Of a stretch of DNA of 64,000 nt, positions 15,616 to 22,262 are shown piece by piece; the first letter of the stretch is position 1; each line of letters opens with the position of its first letter. Source of the DNA: Natrinema pellirubrum DSM 15624 (GTDB lineage Archaea > Halobacteriota > Halobacteria > Halobacteriales > Natrialbaceae). The translations under genes and the position numbers were made by a program. The notes beneath the pieces are model-generated. The model made no database searches. It was not told where the DNA came from and saw nothing but the letters and a program-made list of their open reading frames with translations. The stretch covers positions 1,054,001 to 1,118,000 of the forward strand of contig NC_019962.1 in the NCBI RefSeq assembly GCF_000230735.2, given 5' to 3'.

Positions 15616-16950
15616 TCAGGCGACCGTCTCGAGCGCGGCTCGGAGTTCGTCGACGGCGTACTGCAACTGGTCGCGCGAGATGGTCAGCGGCGGCTGGAAG
15701 CGCATGACGTTCTTGTAGTAGCCGCCGACCCCCATCACGACGTTCGATTCGTCGCGGAGGTAGTCGCTGACGGCGGCCGCGAGGTCGCTGTCCGGGGCCG
15801 GCGACACGTTCTGTGGCCCCGTCGTTTCCGGATCGACGAGTTCGACGCCCCACATCAGCCCGAGCCCGCGGGTCTGCCCGACGACATCGTACTCGGCCTC
15901 GAGCGCGCCGAGTTCGTCGGCGAGCCACTGGCCCTGCTCGCGGGCGTCGTCGACGATCCCGTCCTGTAGTTCGTCGATCGTCGCCAGCGCGGCCGCACAG
16001 GCGACCGGATTCCCGCCGAACGTCGAGAGGTGGTCGCCGGACTCGAAGGCGTCCGCGATCTCCGCGGTGGCGGTAAAGGCCCCGAGCGGCAGCCCGTTCG
16101 CGATCCCCTTGGCCTGGGTCAGGATATCGGGTTCGACGTCGAAGTGGCTGCTCGCGAACAGTTCGCCGGTCCGACCGTAGCCGGTCTGGACCTCGTCGGC
16201 GATCAGCAACGCACCGTGGTCGTGGGCGATCTCCTGGACTCGCTCGAGCCATCCCTCCGGCGGAACGACGATCCCGGCTTCGCCCATGACCGGCTCGACG
16301 ACGATCGCCGCGAGGTCGCCGCTCGTATGCGAGCCGATCACGCGCTCGAGTTCGTCGGCACACCCCGAGTTACATTCCCCGCCCTCACAGCGTGGACACC
16401 GGTAGCCGTAGGGCGGCGCGGTGTGGGCGACGTCGTTGAGCGTCGGGGCCATCCCCTGCTTGTAGGACTTGTTGCCCGTCAGTGCCAGACTGCCAAGCGT
16501 CCGGCCGTGAAAGCCCATCTCGAGGGAAATGACCTCCTTCGATCCGGTGTACTTCCGCGCGAGCTTGACCGCGCCCTCGACGGCCTCCGTCCCGGAGTTA
16601 CAGAAGAACGTCTTCTCGAGATCTCCTGGCGTTACGTCGGCGATCCGCTCTGCGAGATCGGCGACCGGCTCGTTGGGATGGACGTACGAACAGCCGTGGA
16701 CGAACTCCTCGAGTTGGTCTTTGGCGGCGTCGACGACGGCCTCGTTCCCGTGGCCGACGTTCGTCACCGCGATCCCCGCGAAGACGTCCAGATACTCGTT
16801 GCCCTCGACGTCCTCGAGCGTACAGCCCGAGGCCCGTTTGACAGGGATGTCGAGCGATTTCCAGATCGGCATCATGTGGTCTTCATAGGCCGAAACGACG
16901 GCCGCGTTCGATTCGCGACCGGCGACTCTCCTGGGCTCTTGTTCGGACAT
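15616..16950 (-). CDS. Class III PLP-dependent aminotransferase
   Basis: A 444-residue fold-type I class III (omega-amino acid type) aminotransferase, the group that includes 4-aminobutyrate, acetylornithine and 5-aminovalerate transaminases. Visible: EDVEGNEYLDVFAGIAVTNVGH near residue 48 (in two parts EDVEGNEYLD and VFAGIAVTNVGH), FFCNSGTEAVEGAVKLAR, GFHGRTLGSL, the PLP-binding LLIADEVQTGYGRTG near residue 247 and the Schiff-base lysine in LTQAKGIANGLPLGAF. An insertion PPYGYRCPRCEGGECNSGC contains four Cys and may bind zinc. The start is the ATG at 16950. It is divergent from an Lrp-like regulator, the usual arrangement for an amino-acid-induced catabolic gene. Confidence 0.9.
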   Translation of the reverse strand: MSEQEPRRVAGRESNAAVVSAYEDHMMPIWKSLDIPVKRASGCTLEDVEGNEYLDVFAGIAVTNVGHGNEAVVDAAKDQLEEFVHGCSYVHPNEPVADLAERIADVTPGDLEKTFFCNSGTEAVEGAVKLARKYTGSKEVISLEMGFHGRTLGSLALTGNKSYKQGMAPTLNDVAHTAPPYGYRCPRCEGGECNSGCADELERVIGSHTSGDLAAIVVEPVMGEAGIVVPPEGWLERVQEIAHDHGALLIADEVQTGYGRTGELFASSHFDVEPDILTQAKGIANGLPLGAFTATAEIADAFESGDHLSTFGGNPVACAAALATIDELQDGIVDDAREQGQWLADELGALEAEYDVVGQTRGLGLMWGVELVDPETTGPQNVSPAPDSDLAAAVSDYLRDESNVVMGVGGYYKNVMRFQPPLTISRDQLQYAVDELRAALETVA

Positions 16951-16970
16951 ACCACCTACTTCTAGACTGG

Positions 16971-16997
16971 GTCCTAATAAACTATAGTATCTAGGAC
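16971..16997 (-). promoter_or_regulatory. Dyad overlapping the aminotransferase promoter
   Basis: GTCCTA (16971-16976) and TAGGAC (16992-16997) form a perfect inverted repeat with a 15-bp AT-rich spacer containing TAATAAACTATAGTAT. It lies 21-47 bp upstream of the aminotransferase ATG, over the expected TATA/BRE. This placement suits a repressor or Lrp-type regulator from the divergent gene. Confidence 0.45.
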
Positions 16998-17103
16998 TAA
17001 ATACACAGGCCTGGCTCCACCCCCGCGACGCCATCGGAGCGATCGGAATCCGTGCCGGGCCGAGCCGTCGAACGCCATCCGATTTTTGTCCGGTGACGGA
17101 CCC

Positions 17104-17140
17104 GATATTCGAATGTTGTTTATCGGAGTGGACGAATATC
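17104..17140 (+). promoter_or_regulatory. Dyad flanking the Lrp-gene promoter
   Basis: GATATTCG (17104-17111) and CGAATATC (17133-17140) are exact inverted copies separated by 21 bp. The TATA-like TTTATC (17119-17124) lies between them and the ATG follows at 17147. The geometry matches an autoregulatory operator gripping the promoter. Confidence 0.5.
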
Positions 17141-17146
17141 CGTGAC

Positions 17147-17638
17147 ATGGACGAGCGAAACGTTCGCATTCTACAGGCCGTCGCAGAACTCGGAACGGGA
17201 AGCCCCGACGAGATCTCGGAGTACACCGACATCCCGAAATCGACCGTCCACTACCGGCTCACGAAACTCAAGGAAGACGGCGTCGTGACCAACGACCTGT
17301 TGGACGTCAACCTCGAGGCGTTGGGACTGGAGATCACGGTCGTCACGGAAGTCATCGCGGAGTACGACGAACAGTATCACGAGGACGTCGGGGAGCAACT
17401 CGCCGCCATCGAAGGGGCCAATCAGGTGTATTTCACGATGGGGGACACCGATTTCATCGTCATCGCACATCTGGCGGACCGGGAGATGGTCAACCGTCTC
17501 ATCAGCGATTACGAGGCGATCGACGAGGTCGTTCGCACGAGTTCGCAGTTCGTGGTCGAAACGGTCAAGGACGAACCGCATCCGCTGAACGACTTCGAAC
17601 TCGAGACGTTAGTCGAGTCGACCGCGGACGAGGACTGA
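17147..17638 (+). CDS. Lrp/AsnC-family transcriptional regulator
   Basis: A 163-residue regulator. The N-terminal winged HTH (residues 1-55) contains ILQAVAELGTGSPDEISEYTDIPKSTVHYRL, seen as ILQAVAELGTGSPDEI and DIPKSTVHYRLTKL. The rest is an Lrp-type ligand-binding (RAM) domain with AIEGANQVYFTMGDTDFIVIA. This class senses amino acids or their products and forms dimers and octamers. The start is the ATG at 17147. The perfect dyad spanning its promoter suggests autoregulation; the divergent aminotransferase is the likely target. Confidence 0.88.
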   Translation: MDERNVRILQAVAELGTGSPDEISEYTDIPKSTVHYRLTKLKEDGVVTNDLLDVNLEALGLEITVVTEVIAEYDEQYHEDVGEQLAAIEGANQVYFTMGDTDFIVIAHLADREMVNRLISDYEAIDEVVRTSSQFVVETVKDEPHPLNDFELETLVESTADED

Positions 17639-17661
17639 CTCCCGACGGACTGTCACAGCGC

Positions 17662-19059
17662 TCACTCGAGTTCGTTTGCCTCCAGATCGGCCAGTTCGAT
17701 CTCCGAATCCGTCGAGGTGATTCCATACAGCACCACGCCGAGCAGCGTCCAGCAGAGGACGATCGCCCACTCGTAGGGCCAGACGAGCGCGGACGGTCCG
17801 CCCGGGAGATAGAGGCCGATGAAGCCGAGCGTCAGGACCAGTCCCGCGGCTCCGAACGCGTATCCGGACGGGAGCTTCAACGGGCGGCTCAGGCCGGGTT
17901 CTCGGTACCGGAGGACGAGGAACGAGACGACGACGAGGAACCAGGCAACGACGAGGCCGAGCCCGCTCGCGTTGACGATCCAGACCAGCATCTGTTCGCC
18001 GAACAGCGGCGCGAAGATCGAGAGTCCGCCGATGAGGACGATCGCCGTCGAGGGCGTGTTGTACTCGGGGTGGAGCGCGTTGATCCGTCGCGGGATCATC
18101 CCCGAATCGGCGAGCGCGAAGACGGCGCGACTGGCCCCCAGCAGGAAGGAGTTCCAGCTCGTGAGGATACCTGCGATGCCAGCAAGCGCCATGATACGGC
18201 CGATCAACTGACTGCTGAAGATCGTTTCCATGGCCGCGGCAGCCGGCAGCGGGCTCTCGACGAGTTCGACGCCGGGCATGGCCTGCCCGGACGCCCAGAT
18301 CACGCCGACATAGAACAGCGCGGCCAGCGAGACCGCCGCCGGAATGAGAAGCCCGATGACACGGGGCGGGACGTCCGCTTCCTCGGCGGATTGGGGAATG
18401 ACGTCGAAGCCGACGAACATGAACGGCGTCATGATCGCGACCGTGGCGACGCCTGCCGTCCCCACGTCCGATAGCGGCGGGTTCGCCTGGGTCTGTCCGT
18501 TGAACAGGGCACCGATGACGAGCATGACGCCCGCGAGGCCGATCACGAGCGTCAGCAGCGTCTGGAACTGTGCCGCGGGTTTCACGCCGCGGTAGTTGAG
18601 CCCCGTCATGACGATCGCCCCGATCCCACCGACGAGGATCCACGATGCATACACCGGCTCGCCGGCCACCGTCCAGAGTTCGAGGACGTTGAACCCGGGC
18701 ACGATAAACGCCATTGCCGACGGCAGCGCCACGACCTCGAAGACGACGACGCCGACGTAGCCGAGGACGAGCGACCACGTACATACGAACGACCAGAGCG
18801 GGCCGAGCGCCCGGAAACTGTACACGTGTTCGCCGCCGACGAACGGCATCGCGGACGTGAGTTCTCCGTAGATCAGTCCGACGACACACACCATGATCGC
18901 GCCCACGACGAAGCCGAGTACCGACCCGGCCACACCCGCTTCGTCGATCCAGAACCCGGTCTGGATGATCCATCCCCAGCCGATCATCGCGCCGAACGCG
19001 AGTACGAAGAGATCTTTCTTCGTCAGGATCCGCTCGAAGTCACTGTCGTTTCCTGCCAT
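17662..19059 (-). CDS. APC-superfamily amino acid permease
   Basis: A 465-residue secondary transporter with about 12 membrane spans. The first conserved APC stretch, FGAMIGWGWIIQTGF, lies near residue 22 and carries the G-rich unwound helix that binds the amino-acid backbone. Further signatures are GGEHVYSFRALGPLWSF, TPFMFVGFDVIPQSAEE near residue 215, ASRAVFALADSGMIPRR and LHPEYNTPSTAI. The family moves amino acids or amines with H+ or by exchange. The start is the ATG at 19059. It is convergent with the Lrp gene (24 bp between stops) and adjacent to the aminotransferase, so uptake of the aminotransferase substrate is plausible. Confidence 0.9.
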   Translation of the reverse strand: MAGNDSDFERILTKKDLFVLAFGAMIGWGWIIQTGFWIDEAGVAGSVLGFVVGAIMVCVVGLIYGELTSAMPFVGGEHVYSFRALGPLWSFVCTWSLVLGYVGVVVFEVVALPSAMAFIVPGFNVLELWTVAGEPVYASWILVGGIGAIVMTGLNYRGVKPAAQFQTLLTLVIGLAGVMLVIGALFNGQTQANPPLSDVGTAGVATVAIMTPFMFVGFDVIPQSAEEADVPPRVIGLLIPAAVSLAALFYVGVIWASGQAMPGVELVESPLPAAAAMETIFSSQLIGRIMALAGIAGILTSWNSFLLGASRAVFALADSGMIPRRINALHPEYNTPSTAIVLIGGLSIFAPLFGEQMLVWIVNASGLGLVVAWFLVVVSFLVLRYREPGLSRPLKLPSGYAFGAAGLVLTLGFIGLYLPGGPSALVWPYEWAIVLCWTLLGVVLYGITSTDSEIELADLEANELE

Positions 19060-19458
19060 ACCACGCAGTGCCAAATGATGGGTGTTAAGTCTAACCATTG
19101 AAAAACGATCAAAATAATATCCTATATAATCACCAACTATTGGATTCTCTATGACTCCTATCGATCGTACCGGCAATCGAAGGCGACGGACCGGCCGTCG
19201 TCTCGCCAGCGGAGTCGTGGTCGGCCGGATCGGGCGTCGAAGGGACAGCAGTAGGTGCCGGTTTCGACGGCCACCGAGCATTCAAAGGACTGCCTACACC
19301 TCGTAACGACCTGCTACCGCTCGAGTACGCGGCTCATATATAGGATAGCCGATCCGGTACGGCAGGTCGATGACATATAGAAGTAAACGACAGTCGTCGA
19401 CGCTGATCGATCGTCCGCTCGACGCCCGGAGAATCGAGCCGGAGAGGGGCGCATAACC
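19060..19458. other. Intergenic region with divergent promoters
   Basis: This 399-bp gap lies between the permease and the PGF-CTERM gene and shows no convincing coding frame. It is AT-rich at 19095-19145 (on the minus strand TTATATAGGATATTATTTT), the likely permease promoter. A second TATA-like CATATATAGGAT at 19333-19344 faces the PGF-CTERM gene and would leave an untranslated leader of roughly 90-100 nt. Confidence 0.5.
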
Positions 19459-20406
19459 ATGGCCGACGCACGCGGTACGGACGGCCCGAAGCGGTGGCAA
19501 ACGCTCCTCGCGCTCGGGCTCGGACTGGCCGTGATCGGCAGCCTCGTCGCGGCGGGTTCCGGGGCGGTCGCCGCACAGGCCGATCCGGACGACAACGGGA
19601 CCGTTTCGGAGGCGGCATACGTCGACCCTGCACCCGAGAAGGGCGACCCCTACTTCGAGGCGGCGGCCGACGACGGCAGCTGGGTCAGTTACGAGAACCC
19701 GCGCGACGAGTACCGGAGCCCCTATCTCGGGGACGGCTCCGGAAAGGTCTGCGTCTCGCTGGTCAACGAAAACGGCGACCCAGTCATCGGCGAGTCGGTG
19801 CCGAACACGTCCGTGACCGTCCCGACCGGCGGTGCGACGACGTGGCACTCCGACGCCGATCCGATGACCGTCCAGTTCCCCATGGACGACCACTACGAGT
19901 TCCCGCTCGACGGCGATCAGTTCGGAACCAGTCCGGACGTCGCACAGGGCGACGGCTATATGGACTCCCACTGCCTCGAGTTCCACGGGAACCCCGAAGA
20001 CGCGACCCTCACCTACGGCGAAGCCGAGATCAGCGGCGAATACGCCGACCGAATCGACGTCGCCGGCTATATCCAACAGGAACCGGCGGGCGACGGCTGG
20101 GACACCGATATCGACCCGGTCGCCGCCGCGGAGTCCTACGAAGAGGCGGGCGGTGGCTGGACATACAACGCGGCCGAGAACTCGACCCACGGCCAGGTGG
20201 TCGTCGTCCTGCAACTCGACGCCCCCGCCGACGAGCGGTTCGACCCCGACGACTCGAGCGATCCACCGAACGGGTCCGACCCGGCATCGGACGGCGAAAC
20301 CGGTGACGACGGGGATGCCGAGAGCAATGACAGGATGCCCGGCTTCGGCGTCGTCAGTGCGCTCGTCGCGCTGTCCGTTGCCGTCCTCGCTCGCCGTCGC
20401 GGTTAA
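19459..20406 (+). CDS. PGF-CTERM-anchored secreted surface protein
   Basis: A 315-residue exported protein. A Sec-type signal peptide (hydrophobic LLALGLGLAVIGSLVAAGSGAVAAQA, residues about 16-41, seen as ALGLGLAVIGSLVAAG) is followed by a soluble acidic domain with few Cys (one pair, CVSLVNE and HCLEFHG). A D/S/N/G-rich linker leads to a tripartite C-terminus: PGFG motif, hydrophobic VVSALVALSVAVLA, then RRRG. This is the PGF-CTERM signal recognised by archaeosortase ArtA, which removes the tail and allows lipid attachment. The globular domain has no family I recognise. Confidence 0.88.
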   Translation: MADARGTDGPKRWQTLLALGLGLAVIGSLVAAGSGAVAAQADPDDNGTVSEAAYVDPAPEKGDPYFEAAADDGSWVSYENPRDEYRSPYLGDGSGKVCVSLVNENGDPVIGESVPNTSVTVPTGGATTWHSDADPMTVQFPMDDHYEFPLDGDQFGTSPDVAQGDGYMDSHCLEFHGNPEDATLTYGEAEISGEYADRIDVAGYIQQEPAGDGWDTDIDPVAAAESYEEAGGGWTYNAAENSTHGQVVVVLQLDAPADERFDPDDSSDPPNGSDPASDGETGDDGDAESNDRMPGFGVVSALVALSVAVLARRRG

Positions 20407-20806
20407 GGCGGGCGATTACCGGGATGCGTCGCTTTCGAACTCGAGGAGACGAAAGACAGGGAACGGCTACCGGATGTAGCCGGGAACCATGGAGCTCTGT
20501 TGTGTGACGACGGGGTGACGATCGAATGGGTGGCCCCACCGACAGACTGTCGTACCCCCGTCTACCCGACGATTGGTTCGAACCACAATAATTCTGCTGG
20601 CCAACGCGTCGGGAACGGCGCGAAAACCGCCGGTAGAATCCGCCAAACGGCCAATATGTCATGCCATGACATACCGGTCAGCAACTCGATCGCGACGGCC
20701 GTTGCTTCGGGCTGGCGGACTCGCGATGCAGTCGGCTCGAGCGACGCTTCGTCGTCGGCCGCCGGAACCAATTAGGTTTTGACGGTCGACGCGAGACACC
20801 CGAGAA
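20407..20806. other. Intergenic region without a convincing gene
   Basis: About 400 bp. Several open frames exist, but none shows a family motif or halophile-like acidic composition. A 7-bp perfect hairpin (CGGCTAC at 20464-20470, GTAGCCG at 20476-20482) 58 bp after the PGF-CTERM stop may mark the transcript end. Confidence 0.4.
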
Positions 20807-21031
20807 ATGACGACCGCGAACGATTCGGACGAGACCCCCCGCGTTCCCATCGTCTGCCCCGACTGCGAGACCACCTCTCGCGTCCCGCTCTCGGACGTGG
20901 CCGACGCGATCGAACGACACAACGACCAGCTTCACGACGGCGAGGCCGTCGCCGAAGTCGATCCCGACATCGCCGATCGGATCGCGGACCTGGCCGCGGA
21001 CGAACTCGGACTGCTCGAGAACACGGAGTGA
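20807..21031 (+). CDS. Small CxxC-containing acidic protein
   Basis: A 74-residue protein with one CPDC pair (residues 17-20, VCPDCETTSRVPLSDV) and a highly acidic helical second half (ADRIADLAADELGLLE). Only two Cys are present, so zinc would require a dimer or His ligands. Short half-finger proteins of this type are conserved in haloarchaea, but their role is unknown. A strong hairpin follows the stop codon directly. Confidence 0.7.
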   Translation: MTTANDSDETPRVPIVCPDCETTSRVPLSDVADAIERHNDQLHDGEAVAEVDPDIADRIADLAADELGLLENTE

Positions 21032-21032
21032 C

Positions 21033-21052
21033 GGCCGGTGTCGTCACCGGCC
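21033..21052. terminator. Perfect 8-bp hairpin between convergent genes
   Basis: GGCCGGTG (21033-21040), a TCGT loop and CACCGGCC (21045-21052) begin two bases after the stop codon of the plus-strand gene. They also overlap the stop codon of the proposed minus-strand 43-residue gene. The hairpin could end or stabilise both transcripts. Confidence 0.4.
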
Positions 21053-21175
21053 GAAGAATCGGCGGAGTCGGTCGCCGAGTGACCGGGCCGCTCCCTCACG
21101 TTTCCGCGCGGTAACACACCCCACCATCTCGTCGGGTACGTTGTCGAATCGAACGTCGAGCCGTTTCGAGTCCAT
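21044..21175 (-). CDS. Possible 43-residue basic-tailed protein
   Basis: A short frame beginning MDSKRLDVRFDNVPDEMVGC and ending in a basic amphipathic helix RSLGDRLRRFFGR. It has an ATG start with a purine-rich GAGGGGG just upstream, and mostly G/C third positions. It is convergent with the small CxxC gene and ends inside the shared hairpin. No family is recognised, so this could be a chance frame. The otherwise gene-free 357-bp gap and the compact, plausible protein favour a real small gene. Confidence 0.4.
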   Translation of the reverse strand: MDSKRLDVRFDNVPDEMVGCVTARKREGAARSLGDRLRRFFGR

Positions 21176-21388
21176 CCCCCTCGAGTACGGCGACCGGTGA
21201 CACAGTCGTTCCACCTGCAAGCCCGCCCCGGCGCGCCGGCCGCCGGCGACGCCCCGTCCCGATAGTCACACCGACGCGACCGATCACAAAACGACCCTCG
21301 TTTCCGGCTCGAGCGGTTATATTTCGCCTTTGCTTACCGTTAGTTCAGTGGGAAGGCTTATGCTTCCATCCTCGACTGCGTTCACTAC

Positions 21389-21808
21389 ATGCCACGCCAG
21401 AACGCGACGGGCGACGAAGCGGGAGGTCCCACCGAAACGGACGACGGAACGCGGCTACCGGTCGAAACCGAACCGACCGCGACGATCGCGGCGACGCGAA
21501 CGCCGTCGGACGCCGGCGCAGTCGGTCATCCGAACACGCTGACGATCATCGGGCAGGGGACCCCCTCGAGTTTCGAGATCACCGTCGACGGCGGGCTCGA
21601 ACTGGCCGCCGAAACCGGAACGGCGAACGTGACCGTCCGCTCCGGCACGAGCGTCGAAGGGACCGTCGAGTCCGAGACGGTGACGGTTCGGTTCTCCGGC
21701 GACCTGACCGACGTCACGTTCGTCGATCGCGGGATCACGGGTCGGGAACCGGCGACGACCCCGAACGTCCACGTCGATTACGGCGTGCCCGACGAGCGCC
21801 GGTCGTAG
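21389..21808 (+). CDS. Haloarchaeal beta-rich hypothetical protein
   Basis: A 139-residue protein. Its first 45 residues are disordered and rich in T, E, A and D. The rest forms repeated beta strands: NTLTIIGQGTPSSFEITVDG, ELAAETGTANVTVRSG, ESETVTVRFSGDLTDVTFVD. The NTLTIxGxGTxxxFEITVxG pattern occurs in many haloarchaeal proteins, often next to exported or phage-related modules, with no known biochemical role. There is no signal peptide. Starts other than the ATG at 21389 are not evident. Confidence 0.7.
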   Translation: MPRQNATGDEAGGPTETDDGTRLPVETEPTATIAATRTPSDAGAVGHPNTLTIIGQGTPSSFEITVDGGLELAAETGTANVTVRSGTSVEGTVESETVTVRFSGDLTDVTFVDRGITGREPATTPNVHVDYGVPDERRS

Positions 21809-21905
21809 CCCGCGGCCCATCGATCCCGTCCGAGCCGGTGGGACGGCCCGAATCGGTCGATCGATACGCAAACATACTCCCGGACTGGAACCGTCACGTA
21901 CGCAC

Positions 21906-22259
21906 ATGGACGACGCAACTCCCGATGCCGACGCCGACCCATCGGTCGAGACCGAGAGTGACGCGTCCGATGCGGCCGACGAGGTGGCCGAGCCGGACGA
22001 GGCGGAAACCGACGCCGAGTGGATGGACCCCGCCGACGAACGGATCCTCGAGTACATGCAGAACGAAGACGTGTTCGAACCGAACCAGTTCGACGAGGCG
22101 AAGATCTGTCCGGCGAACTTCGCCGCCTACCGGTGCCGGGAACTGGCCAAATACGGCCTCCTGAAGCGGCACATGCCCGGCGTCTACGAGGTTACCGACG
22201 CCGGTGAACGCTACCTCGCGGGCGAACTCGACCCCAGCGAGTTAGCGCCCGAGGAGTAG
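21906..22259 (+). CDS. PhiH1 repressor-like winged-helix protein
   Basis: A 117-residue acidic protein with a disordered N-terminus (residues 1-38) and a winged HTH: MDPADERILEYMQNEDVFEPN near residue 40 (seen as MDPADERILEYM and NEDVFEPNQFDE), ICPANFAAYRCRELAKYGLLKR and a wing MPGVYEVTDAGERYLAGELD. This is the layout of the haloarchaeal PhiH1 repressor-like family. It is convergent with the helicase gene, with stops 3 bp apart. Target unknown. Confidence 0.8.
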   Translation: MDDATPDADADPSVETESDASDAADEVAEPDEAETDAEWMDPADERILEYMQNEDVFEPNQFDEAKICPANFAAYRCRELAKYGLLKRHMPGVYEVTDAGERYLAGELDPSELAPEE

Positions 22260-22262
22260 CCG

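Noticed and set aside
20500-20775. Small frames in the gap after the PGF-CTERM gene
   Set aside because: Composition and codon pattern are unlike halophile coding DNA and no family motif is seen in either strand.
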